Part shown: positions 23,310 to 34,525 of the stretch, piece by piece
How the letters are laid out: every line of letters begins with the position of its first letter
Position numbering within the stretch: the first letter of the stretch is position 1
NCBI RefSeq assembly: GCF_021462225.1
Contig: NC_061794.1
Coordinates: 16,013,784 to 16,077,783, forward strand
Source: Girardinichthys multiradiatus
Lineage: Eukaryota > Chordata > Actinopteri > Cyprinodontiformes > Goodeidae
Direction of reading: 5' to 3'
Length of the DNA stretch: 64,000 nucleotides
The notes under the pieces: generated by a model
Database searches by the model: none
What the model saw: only the letters and a program-made list of their open reading frames with translations
What the model was told of the DNA's origin: nothing
Made by a program: the position numbers and the translations under genes

Positions 23310-25346
23310 GACACCTTCATGAGGACTACTAAATCAAGGCATGTGATGTCGCCCGGTACGGCAGAGCTGGAGTCCCACCCTGGAGCCAGGCCTGGGGTCA
23401 GGACTATCAGAGAGCACCTGGTGGCCGGGTTGCTCCTCGCGGGACCAAGCCTGAACGAGAGACGCGAGGCCATCCACCTGTGGGCCCACCACCTGCAGAG
23501 GGAACCGTGAGGGACCGGTGCAAAGAGGATTGGGCGGCAGATGAAGGTGGAGACCTTGGCAGCCCGATCCCCAGATGCTTAGGCTGGCTCTAGGGACGTG
23601 GAATGTCACCTCGCTGGGGGGGGAAGGAACCTGAGCTTGAGCGGGAGGCTGAGAGATATTGACTAGAAATAGTCGGGCTCACCTCCACGCATAGCGTGGG
23701 CTCTGGAACCCATCTCCTCGAGAGGGGCTGGACTCTCTTCTACTCTGGAATGGCCCATGGGGAGAGGCGGCAGGCTGGGGTGGGTTTGCTTGTTGCCCCC
23801 CAGCTCAGCTGTCTCGTGTTGGGGTTTATCCCAGTGGATGAGAGGGTCGCATCCCTGCGCCTTTGAGTTGGGGACAGGTCTCTGACTGTCATTTCGGCCT
23901 ATGGGCTGAGCGGTAGTGCGGAGTACCCGGCCTTCACGTGGGTGCTGGATAGTGCCCCTCCCGGGAACTCCATTATTGTGCTGGGGGACTTCAACACCCA
24001 CGTGGAAAACGACAGTGACACCTGGAGAGGCGTGATCGGGAGGAATGGCCTCCCCGATCTGAATCCAAGTGGTGTTTCATTATTGGACTTCTGTGCTAGT
24101 CATGGATTGTCCATTATGAACACCATGTCCAAACATAAGGGGGCTCATCAGTGCACTTAGCACCAGGACACCCTAGGCAGGAGGTCAATGATCGACTTTG
24201 TTGTCGTATCATCAGACCTTCGGCCGCATGTTTTGGACACTCGGGTGAAGAGAGGGGCTGAGCTGTCCACTGATCACCACCTGGTGGTGAGTTGGATCCG
24301 CTGGGGGAGGAGAAAGCCGGACAGACTTGACAGGCCCAAGCGCATAGTGAGGGTCTGCTGGGAACGTCTGGTGGAGCCCTCGGCCAGGGATGTATTCAAC
24401 TCCCACCTCCGGGAGAGCTTTGACCAGATTTGACCAGGGGATGTTGGAGACATAGAGTCCGAGTGGACCATGTTCTCCGCATCTATTGTCATGAGAAGGG
24501 TGACCGGAGGGTGTCTTCCAACTACAGGGGGATCACACTCCTCAGCCTCCCTGGTATGACCTACAGCAGGGTATTTGAGAGGGGAGTCTGGCAGATAGTC
24601 AAACTTCGGCTTCAGGAGGAGCAGTGTGGTTTTCGTCCCGGCCGTGGAACACTGGACCAGCTCTTTACCCTCTACAGGGAACTCGAAGGTCATGGGAGTT
24701 TGACCAACCGGTCCACATGTGTTTTGTGGACCTGGAGAAAGCATTCGACTGTGTCCCTCGTGATGCCCTGTGGGAGGTGCTCCAGGAGTATGGAATCAGG
24801 GGCCCTTTATTAGGGGCCATCCGGTCCCTGTACGAGCGGAGCAGGAGTTTGGTCCGCATTGCCGGCACTAAGTCGGACCTGTTCCCGGTGCATGTTGGAC
24901 TCCGCTCCGGCAGGGCTGCCCTTTGTCACCGGTCCTGTTCATAACTTTTATGGACAGAATTTCTAGGCACAGCCAAGGGCCGGAGGGGGTCTGGTTTGGG
25001 GACCAGAGGATTTCGTATCTTCTTTTTGCAGATGACATGGTCCTGCTGGCCCCCTCTAGCCAAGACATACAGCATGCACTGGGGCGGTTCGCAGCCGAGT
25101 GTGAAGTGGCTGGGATGAAGATCAGCTCCTCCAAGTCCGAGGCCATGGTACTCGACCGGAAAAGGGTGGCTTGTCCTCTTCAGGTTGGAGGGGAGTTCCT
25201 GCCACAAGTAGAGGACTTTAAGTATCTCAGGGTCTTGTTCACGAGTGAGGGAAGAATGGAGCGGGTGATTGACAGACGGATCGGTGCGGCTGCCGCAGTA
25301 ATAGGGGCACTGTGCCGCTCCGTTGTGGTGAAGAGAGAGCTGAGCC
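23310..25346 (+). mobile_element. Rex3 (RTE clade) LINE, internally deleted and 3'-truncated
   Basis: Begins with the G+C-rich 5' region. Endonuclease follows, with GTWNVTSL near 23597, LGDFNTHVEND near 23980 and the catalytic TDHHLVV near 24270. At about 24488-24493 the sequence jumps from the end of the endonuclease/linker (WTMFSASIV) straight to the RT segment beginning KGDRRVSSNYRGITLLSLPG, so several hundred bases including the RT fingers are missing. The RT continues to VDLEKAFDCVPRDALW, changes frame at about 24895-24915, and goes on through FADDMVLLAPSSQD. It stops abruptly at 25346 (GAGAGCTGAGC) where the sister copy continues. Base composition contrasts sharply with the AT-rich flanks. 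Not functional. Confidence 0.9.
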
Positions 25347-27431
25347 AATATATTGGCATTAATAATTTTATGGTGCCACTCTAGAACTCAGCAAGCTTTT
25401 TAAAAAGCCATTCAGGATCTGTTATGACCTTTAATTAGGATGTCAAAAACTCAAAATGCATACTTCCCTTTTTATTCTTTCTGACTGACCAGACGTCTTT
25501 GACCTTGAATTAGAGTCTGCTCCCAGGAGATATTTGATCTCCTGTGAAACTTCCTCTTCTTAAAACTTATAGGGTTTAAAATAAAACTAAATAGAATTTT
25601 AGCCTTGGTTATGCAATGCACCACAAACAGAAGTTTTCCAGAATGACGGTTGATCTGAGCCTGATGGTGTCACAATGTACTACTTGTGTTAGCTGTCCAA
25701 TGCTTACTTAAATAGGGGCTGAAACTGAAAAAAGATCAGAATTTGCAATAAACACAATAATTTCCCCTAAATCTTGATGAGCTCAGTGTCACACATGTTA
25801 ATAATTGCATCTGATTCTGTTTATTACATATTTCTCTGATAAGATGGACCATGGTAGTTCATCTTCTATTGTATTGAAGAAATTTATGTATTTCAAAGTT
25901 TTAAGACTTAATAGTTCAAGATGTTTGTAATATATGAATAAATGAAATTTATTTTATTTTAAAATTATATTGTTGCTAAAGACGTAATTAAACAGTAATT
26001 AATAAAAACTGATAGATTTATTTGGAAAATGTTCACATTAATCTGCAAATGAACTCATCATCAGACGTTTCCCTTTATATGATATATAAAATTGTTTATG
26101 CGTTGTGTTGTAAGTACCCATCCCGTTTGGGTTTATCTGTCTGTCTGGAACATAGTCCTGGATTTTGATTGGAGATGCTTGAGTGTCTTCAAAATCAGAG
26201 AGCGCACAGAGAACTCTGTCACTTCTCAATACACAAAATCAATAGCAGCAAGAAGGCTTTTATGAGGTTGCTGTGTGATGGCGAGGATATGCAGCCTGTC
26301 CTTGGCAGGGCCACAACACAACAGAACTGCTGAGCCACAATATGTTCTGCTGGATTTACCTCCATCTCTAACCCACCTTCTCTCCTCCATTTACACTGCT
26401 CATTAAATGCCATGCAGGACTGTCAGTCAGAATCCGGAACAGGCAGGCAGACTACAGAAGGAGACCTTTAAATTTTTCAAATATTATAAACACAGAAGTG
26501 TCATATTCAAAATGAAGTATAGTTCCTCATTTTGCTGCAAGATACATTGTGGCAAAGGGGCAGAATGAGTGGCACCTATTCCAAAGCAAAACATTGCTGT
26601 GTTCACTGAAACAACATGTTTTATACAAGAGCTGGGGTTTGAGAGGATGATACCTCGCTCTTCATTTGAACCAAACCTCATGTTTGATGTGTTGTCTGCA
26701 TAAGCGCTATATTGGCGACTCTTGCGCAATGGGTTTGATGCTCCCTTGAGCAAGGCATTTAATTTAAGGCCTATAGCTCTGCTTATTGGTATAGAAATAT
26801 ATGTGCACATGTGATTGGTTGAATGTGGCTGCACTGTAAAAAGGATTTCAAGTGGCTGGTATGACCAGAAACGCTGTATATATGTTCAGCCCATTTACCA
26901 TTTATGCCAGTTTAACAGACCATCATTGCCACAATTTAAAACTAGCCCAAATAAACATTTGACTTGGCATTCAGCTCAAAGATATACCTCAGTTTTAAAA
27001 TGTCACAATTTCAAAACTACTAAAATTCAATGTCAAACTATTCCTCTGTCACATTCAGCACACAGTGATGGTCGTCACTTCCCACCTCTTGCAGCTAGCT
27101 GCCAGTCAGCTACATGTGATCACCAAAGGAGCAGAAACTCACTAAACATTGACATTTTCAGGAACAAAAAGAAAAAAAACTTATTTTTTTCAAATTCAAC
27201 ATTTTTCAGTAGGCTTAATGTTTTTGTAAGTTAACGTTATTTTAAAACTAGGGTTCCTGAACCATCTGGAAATGTATGGGATTTGCTTTTGTCATTTTCC
27301 ATCTCAGGATAAATATGAAAACAGAAAAACCGTGTATTAATTTTTTTCTTTTTTTTTTTTTTAGATTAATTTATTCCTCATTCCATTTATCTAAAAGCTA
27401 AAGAAGAAAAAAATGATATTTTAAATAGAAA
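25347..27431. other. Intronic, no recognised feature
   Basis: AT-rich sequence with poly(T)-rich patches near 27330-27362. No gene or known repeat seen. Confidence 0.5.
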
Positions 27432-28030
27432 TGTCTATGCACTCAATACTTGGTCGGGGCTCCTTTTGCATAAATTACTCCCTCAGTGCATCGGTGTGGC
27501 ATTAAGGAGATCACTCTATGGCTCTGCTGAGGTGTAATGAAGGACTAGGTTGCTTTGATAGCAGCCTTCAATTCATCTGCATTGTTGGGTCTGGTGTCTC
27601 TCATCTTCCTCTTGTTCAAATCAGGCCAATTTGCTGGCCAATCAAGCACAGCAACTCCATGGTCATTGAACCAGCTTTTGGTGCCCACACTGCCACACAA
27701 GTCCTGCCACACAAGTCCTGCCACACAAGTCCTGCCACACAAGTCCTGCCACACAAGTCCTGTTGGAGAATTAAATAAGCATCTCCATAAAGCTTGCCAG
27801 TAGACAGAAGCATGAAGTGCTCTAAAAAGTCCTGCTAGACGGCTGCAATGGCTGTGGACTACAGAAAACACACCAACATCTACAGATGACATGGCACCGC
27901 AAATCATCACTGACTTTGGAAAGTTCTCACTTGACCTCAAACAACGTGCATTCTGTGCTTCCCCACTATTCTTCTAGACTCTAGAAGCTTGATTTCCAAA
28001 CTTTACTTACATTCTTTTTCTCCTTAGCCC
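27432..28030 (-). mobile_element. Tc1-like transposon remnant (transposase C-terminal half, minus strand)
   Basis: Resembles in antisense the 3' half of Tc1 transposases: CACTCAATACTTGGTCGGGGCTCCTTTTGC encodes the C-terminal KGAPTKY-type end, and CCAATTTGCTGGCCAATCAAGCACAGC the NWPA-PDL region. No terminal inverted repeats found. It contains a 14-bp tandem expansion. Confidence 0.75.
27693..27762. repeat. Five perfect 14-bp tandem repeats inside the transposase remnant
   Basis: Unit CCACACAAGTCCTG repeated five times without error (27693, 27707, 27721, 27735, 27749). It lies where related elements have a single similar segment, so it expanded after insertion or in this lineage. Confidence 0.95.
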
Positions 28031-29111
28031 AAGTAAGAAGCTGGGCTAAGGAGATGCTGTAGCCTATCTGTAAGATTTGTCTATGCAGCTCTTGATGTGT
28101 TGAGTGCTATGAGCACTCTGAGCAAAAAAAGGCTTAAGATATTTCACTCTATGTGAAATGAATCTTTACCAAACAAATTTGAATTTTCTCAAATTATTCA
28201 GATTTTTTAAAATACATGTGTAGTTTTGTTTAAATAGAGTTGATCCCAATGCGAAATAAGAAACCCCTTTGCATTAGCCCTTCACCACACTGTCAAATTG
28301 GAAGCCAACTAAAGCATCAATAAAAGATAATGAATCCCAACAATGTTTTTGTACTCACATGTTCACAATGGTAAAAATAGAACTAATGGAAGAAAAAAAA
28401 AAACATTACATTTGGGTGTGGAAAAGTTTAGATTTTTCAGAAAGAAACATGTAGGAAGACTCTGAAACAAACACTGGCTGCAACCTTTGAGAACTACCAT
28501 GTCTGTTGGTGAGATAAACAGCCTGCATCAGCCTTGCCTCTGGAGCAGATAGCCAGGCTAATTAATTAGCTAACACCAACATGTCAGGTTCCCAACATTA
28601 CTTTAAAATTAACAATATAACAGAATAAAGTTTCCACACAATTAGTATGTTTACTTCTAAACTATAACCAAATTTAGTTGGTATTTATTCTACATTTCTG
28701 CTTACATCCTCCACATCATCTGCTTAAAAAAAGAATAACATCACAGTATCTTTTAAATTGACTCGCAGGCTCGCTGGTGTTGTAGCTGACACTGACTTCA
28801 GATTTGATCTCAGATCTTCACCATGAATTAAGATTTAAATTTTGACAAAATCTACAATGTTCAAAATCGGTGTCTGCTATTTCATGGAACTGATTTTCAA
28901 TCAGTATCATCTACAGGACACTAAGTGCTCAGGAAATGTGTGCATTATTTCAGAGAAAAATCTAAAATCTTTTTGTTTACATATTGTTTAAAAGGATACA
29001 TTTATTTTTGGCTTTTACATGCAAGATTTACAAAATCAGAACCAAAACAAAAAAGTACAAAGCAGCAAAAAAACTGCCGGCAGACCTTTGAACGCATTAT
29101 TCACAGTGACC
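28031..29111. other. Intronic, no recognised feature
   Basis: AT-rich sequence; nothing identified. Confidence 0.5.
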
Positions 29112-29113
29112 TA

Positions 29114-30723
29114 CAGGTCCTTCTCAAAATATTAGCATATTGTGATAAAGTTCATTATTTTCCATAATGTCATCATGAAAATTTAACATTCATATATTTT
29201 AGATTCATTGCACACTAACTGAAATATTTCAGGTCTTTTATTGTCTTATTACGGATGATTTTGGCATACAGCTCATGAAAACCCAAAATTTCTATCTCAC
29301 AAAATTAGCATATCATTAAAAGGGTCTCTAAACGAGCTATGAACCTAATCATCTGAATCAACGAGTTAACTCTAAACACCTGCAAAAGATTCCTGAGGCC
29401 TTTAAAACTCCCAGCCTGGTTCATCACTCAAAACCCCAATCATGGGTAAGACTGCCGACCTGACTGCTGTCCAGAAGGCCACTATTGACACCCTCAAGCA
29501 AGAGGGTAAGACACAGAAAGAAATTTCTGAATGAATAGGCTGTTCCCAGAGTGCTGTATCAAGGCACCTCAGTGGGAAGTCTGTGGGAAGGAAAAAGTGT
29601 GGCAGAAAACGCTGCACAACGAGAAGAGGTGACCGGACCCTGAGGAAGATTGTGGAGAAGGGCCGATTCCAGACCTTGGGGGACCTGCGGAAGCAGTGGA
29701 CTGAGTCTGGAGTAGAATCATCCAGAGCCACCGTGCACAGGCGTGTGCAGGAAATGGGCTACAGGTGCCGCATTCCCCAGGTCAAGCCACGTTTGAACCA
29801 GAAACAGCGGCAGAAGCGCCTGACCTGGGCTACAGAGAAGCAGCACTGGACTGTTGCTCAGTGGTCCAAAGTACTTTTATCGGATGAAAGCAAATTCTGC
29901 ATGTCATTCAGAAATCAAGGTGCCAGAGTCTGGAGGAAGACTGGGGAGAAGGAAATGCCAAAATGCCAGAAGTCCAGTGTCAAGTACCCACAGTCAGTGA
30001 TGGTCTGGGGTGCCGTGTCAGCTGCTGGTGTTGGTCCACTGTGTTTTATCAAGGGCAGGGTCAATGCAGCTAGCTAGCAGGAGATTTTGGAGCACTTCAT
30101 GCTTCCATCTGCTGAAAAGCTTTATGGAGATGAAGATTTCATTTTTCAGCACGACCTGGCACCTGCTCACAGTGCCAAAACCACTGGTAAATGGTTTACT
30201 GACCATGGTATCACTGTGCTCAATTGGCCTGCCAACTCTCCTGACCTGAACCCCATAGAGAATCTGTGGGATATTGTGAAGAGAACGTTGAGAGACTCAA
30301 GACCCAACACTCTGGATGAGCTAAAGGCCGCTATCGAAGCATCCTGGGCCTCCATAAGACCTCAACAGTGCCACAGGCTGATTGCCTCCATGCCACGCCG
30401 CATTGAAGCAGTCATTTCTGCAAAAGGATTCCCGACCAAGTATTGAGTGCATAACTGTACATGATTATTTGAAGGTTGACGTTTTTTGTATTAAAAACAC
30501 TTTTCTTTTATTGGTCGGATGAAATATGCTAATTTTGTGAGATAGGAATTTTGGGTTTTCATGAGCTGTATGCCAAAATCATCCGTATTAAGACAATAAA
30601 AGACCTGAAATATTTCAGTTAGTGTGCAATGAATCTAAAATATATGAATGTTAAATTTTCATCATGACATTATGGAAAATAATGAACTTTATCACAATAT
30701 GCTAATATTTTGAGAAGGACCTG
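29114..30723 (+). mobile_element. Tc1-like DNA transposon, copy A (1,610 bp)
   Basis: Flanked by TA (29112-29113, 30724-30725). Inverted repeats of about 210 bp begin CAGGTCCTTCTCAAAATATTAGCATATTG and end with the reverse complement. Very similar to copy B at 40435-42034, which is in the opposite orientation. Confidence 0.95.
29442..30446 (+). pseudogene. Tc1-like transposase of copy A, two nonsense codons
   Basis: The start is MGKTADLTAVQKATIDTL at 29442. Codon 31 is TGA (29532-29534), where an Arg CGA is expected (CpG decay). The frame then stays open to a TAG at 30076-30078, in the region where copy B reads AARYQEILEHF. Catalytic residues are visible: Asp in LSDESKFCMSF, Asp in IFQHDLAPAHSA, Glu in SPDLNPIENLWDIVKR (DD34E pattern). 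The N-terminal part has the HTH (GKTQKEISE, GCSQSAVSRHL). It would cut and paste the element at TA sites; this copy cannot make the full protein. Confidence 0.93.
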
Positions 30724-30969
30724 TATATTCAAAAATCCCATTTTTACCTACATTTATGTTGATGACAGTGACACTCAATTTGAGTGTGTTTCTTTGTGCA
30801 AAACCCCCTTACTGAGTCCAAATGACTGCAGAAACCAAAATTGTGATAAAAAATGAAGCGGTGCCATTCAGAGGAAGCTGTTGTACTTGGCAATGTCAGG
30901 GTACAAATACAGTAAGTGTCAATTTTAACAGTAGTGTCAATTTCTTAGGAAGACCCATATTTACAAAAT

Positions 30970-32190
30970 ATTCACAGAGTCCTCTCAGAGAGCTCCTATC
31001 TTAGCCTAAATATTTAAGGAATCTCAGCTTAAGACTGATTCATGTAGCTGCTGAGAGCGACTATGACCTAGGACACGACAGAAATTCCTATCTTAGAGGA
31101 GGTGTGGTTGACCTTGATACTAGGTGTGTCGCTGTCTTCTAAAAGCTGTGATTGGTTGTTGCAAAAGACAAAGAAATAAAACAAATGTGCTCCTAGTAAT
31201 CGGTGGAGAGAAAATAACCAATCACAGAATTTAGACTAGACTAAGAAATGTGTCAATCATGATAAAACTTAAATTAACTTAAATTAATTGTCACACATCA
31301 AAATGGTTGAACCTTATTTACACACTCATTATTTTGGTTTGCTTGTTATTATGTTTACTTACCATGCTGGTTATTTTCCTACTTCATTTCTTTAATAATA
31401 TTGTGGTCACTCACCTGTCAGCATTTTACTGTGATTGCCTTCTTGTATAAAGAAGTTTGATTTGGCAAAATGACCAAAATAAAACATAGAAAAAAAGGTG
31501 GAGAAAACAGAACTGGACAAAGGAGCACAGCCTGCTGTTGGCACAGCTGGTGGAGGAAAGAAGTGAATGTTAAAAAGTATATTTAGGCCCAGGATCACAG
31601 AGAGGGAACAAAGAGGCTGACTTGCACCAGCCTGGAATGTAAGAGGCGCTGGTACCTGCTGCACTGAGAAGCTGGAGAGGAGATGGCAGTAGACCAGCGA
31701 GCTTCTTCAAAGACAGGTTGGTGTTGGTTGGTTGGTTGGATGATCATTTAGGCTATGGTTACTGACATCATCATGTACAATACAACAAATACTTATTCAC
31801 CTCATTTACATCTTCCTTCTATGTATATAGTGCTGAGATTATTGTACTGTTGTCTAAAGTTTGTAATTATGTACATACTGTATTCTTTTTAGTTTTTCCA
31901 ATTTTACTGTGTGTAAATATTGAAATAATCAAGTACTATATAATTTGTATTTTTTTTTTTCACTCTTTGTTCTTGGTTATTCATTATTGTTTCTATTATT
32001 TATTTATCCTTCTTAATGTTACCTTACTAAAGGTGTACCTTTAACCTGTCCTGCTGCGGAAACTATTGAATTCTGTCTTAGGCGGATGATACAGTGAATC
32101 TTATCTCTATATTAAAAAAGAAAAATCGTAGAACTCTCGAATTCTACGATTTTTCTTAGAATGACGTCATTAGGAGCTACTTTTACTCTT
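30970..32190. mobile_element. Possible non-autonomous PIF/Harbinger-like element with a terminal hairpin
   Basis: The right end read on the minus strand (CACAAAGAATCCTAAGAGTAAAAGTAGCTCCTAATGACG) resembles the left region (CACAGAGTCCTCTCAGAGAGCTCCTATCTTAG), suggesting diverged terminal inverted repeats about 1.2 kb apart. No transposase reading frame is present. Boundaries and superfamily are inference. Confidence 0.4.
32120..32155. repeat. Perfect 14-bp inverted repeat (hairpin, 8-nt loop)
   Basis: GAAAAATCGTAGAA, then CTCTCGAA, then TTCTACGATTTTTC. It lies just inside the right end of the putative Harbinger-like element. Confidence 0.9.
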
Positions 32191-32702
32191 AGGATTCTTT
32201 GTGTATAGGGGCCCAGATTTTTTTCTTTTTTCTACCCTCCATCTTGAACAAACCCTATTAAAGACTGAAGGACAGAGCAATAAATCTGTTTACTATTTTA
32301 AAAAAGAAACACAGAGAATAGATTCAAACTTACTGAGAAAGAAAAGGTTTTCCTTTATCAGACTTTGCAGTGTGAAGGGGATAACATTAATTGGGATACA
32401 AAATAAGCACCCTCACAACATGTGAGCATCCACGTACACCAAGCACAGCCACAGTATCAATACATTTACTGTCAGGTGGTGACAACATAATGAGAAACAC
32501 AGCACAACCCTCGCAAGTGCAGAAGTGGCAGAGCACAGCATCATATTCACTGGCAAACACAAAAAAGCCTCAAGAACTGTAATCTCAGCTGAATGAAACA
32601 AACAAAAGATAAGCAACCGTATATATGAGAGACTAGCATGCATGCAAGACTAGCATTGAATAAAATAATGTTGCAGTAAAAAAAGAACAAAAAGAATGAA
32701 GA
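32191..32702. other. Intronic, no recognised feature
   Basis: Nothing identified. Confidence 0.5.
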
Positions 32703-34525
32703 TCGACAGTGACTCGCAAAAGAAATGATCCTTTCCACATTGTGTCATTTTTTTATCAAAAACTGGAGTGGAATGAAAATGATACATGGTTTTAAACATT
32801 TATTGACAAATAAAAATCTAAGAAATCTTTGATGAGTTAATACTTTGTACAAATACCTTCCCTGTCACTGATGAAGAAAAGCACAGCATGATGCTGCTAT
32901 CTGTGCAGAATAAGCTTTCCAGCATTCGTGGTGTTTTGGTCTCATATGATCAGAGCACTTTTTTTTCGGGTTTGTTCTGTCCCTTTACATGGCTTGTAAC
33001 TAACTTCAAATTGGATTCCTTTTTGCTTTCCTGCAACAATGGCCTTCTCCTTATCACTGAATCAGAATCAGAGCAGTGGCGAGTGGTGTGGGGGTGATGA
33101 TCTCCAAAAGTCCACCATCATCTCCACAGTCTTGACTGGGTTAAGTTCCAGGTGGTTCTGACACCAGTGTACCAACCGATCCACCTCCTGCAGACTCATC
33201 ACTGTCCTGCATCAGTCCAAATATTGTGGTGTCATCTGCAAACTTCAGGAGTTTCACAGATGGGTCTGCTGAGGTACAGTCAGTTGTGTAGAGGGAAAAG
33301 AGGAGTGGGTAGAGAACACAACCTTGGGGGGACACCGGTGCTGATGGTTCTTGTGCGGGAGAAGATCCTCCCCCGCTTCACCTGCCGCTGCCGGTTTTCA
33401 GGAAGCTGGTGATCCACTGACAGGTGGAGGCCGGGACTTTGAGCTGAATGGGCTTCTGGTGGAGGATGTCTAGGCTGATGGTATTGAAGGCCGAGCTGAA
33501 GTCTAGAAACAGGATCCTGGCGTACATCCCTGGATGGTCGAGGTGTTGCAGGATGAAGTGTAGTCCCAAGTTGACTACATCATTGGCTGTTTGCCCAGCA
33601 AGCAAACTGCAGGGAGTCCAGAAGGGGCCTGTGATGTCCTTCAGGTGCTTCAACACCAGTCGCTCAAAAGATTTTATGACCACAGACATCAGGGTGGCAG
33701 GCCTGTAGTCTCCAGTGTCTTTTTGAAGATCTCAGTGAAGATGGGTGCCAGTCGGTCGTTGCAGGCTCTCAGGCATGATGGGGATACATTATCAGGTCCT
33801 AAGGCCCTTTTTGTTTTCAGGCCCTGAAAGAGCTTATTTACAACTTCCTCTGAGATCCTAAAGGGTAGGGGGTGGTTGGTGTAAGAAACACTGTCAAATA
33901 AAGACCAGATTTTTGGAGTGCACAACAAAATGTTGTTCTATGAACAGATTTCCTTACCTGACCCACAGCTTATCAAGAGTTACCACAGGCTTCCTGGCTG
34001 CTTCTTTAAATTAATGCTCTCCTTGCCCTTGCTTATTTTCAGAAAATGGTGTAAACAGAGCTCAGTGAGAGCTTCAAACCTTGGCTTTATTGTTTTATGA
34101 CCAAAAACTGCTTTAAACTTCTCCACAGCTTTCTCCCTGACCTGTTCCTGTCTGCTATGCTCCTTGGTCCTAATGATGCTGTTTGTTCACTAATGTTCTC
34201 TAAGAAACCTCTGAGGCCTTCACAGAACAGCTGGATTACTCTGAGATTAAATTACACACAGCTAAGTTATATTTATGAGTGACTATAAGTGACTTTTGAA
34301 GCCAAATGGTTCCAATAGATTGTATTTAGGGGTGTCAAAGTATAGGGGCCTGAATACAAATATATGCCACACTTGAAAATGTATCATCTGTAAAAAAAAG
34401 AATTGACAAGTGCTACTTTGTGTTGTTCTATCTCACTATTTTCCAATATAACAAACTAAAGTTTGCAGTTGTGACATGAGAAAATGTTTGACAGAATATG
34501 GATGCTTTACCAGGGCATTTTGTAT
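32703..34525 (-). mobile_element. Tc1-like transposon remnant split by a LINE insertion
   Basis: The left part (32703-33059) starts CAGTGACTCGCAAAAGAAATGATCC and includes GAAGAAAAGCACAGCATGATGCTGC and TTTTGGTCTCATATGATCAGAGCAC, antisense of a fish Tc1 family transposase. The right part resumes at about 33894 (AAATAAAGACCAGATTTTTGGAGTGCACAACAAA) and runs to about 34525. The same family occurs at 9849-10935. Fully degenerate. Confidence 0.78.
33060..33893 (-). mobile_element. CR1/L2-group LINE fragment nested in the Tc1-like remnant
   Basis: The minus strand encodes RT pieces in different frames: KTKRALGPDNVSPSCLRACN (from 33928), FLDFSSAFNTISLDILHQK (from 33689), and FADDTTIFGLMQDSDESA with the catalytic FADD (from 33335). 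Both ends are truncated. It differs from the Rex1-like copy at 16569 (FADD instead of YSDD), so it is a separate family. Confidence 0.82.

Noticed and set aside
27545..27940. 131-codon minus frame with WQDLCGRTCVAG repeats as a repeat protein
   Set aside because: It is a transposase remnant with a tandem expansion; flanking residues match Tc1 antisense context.
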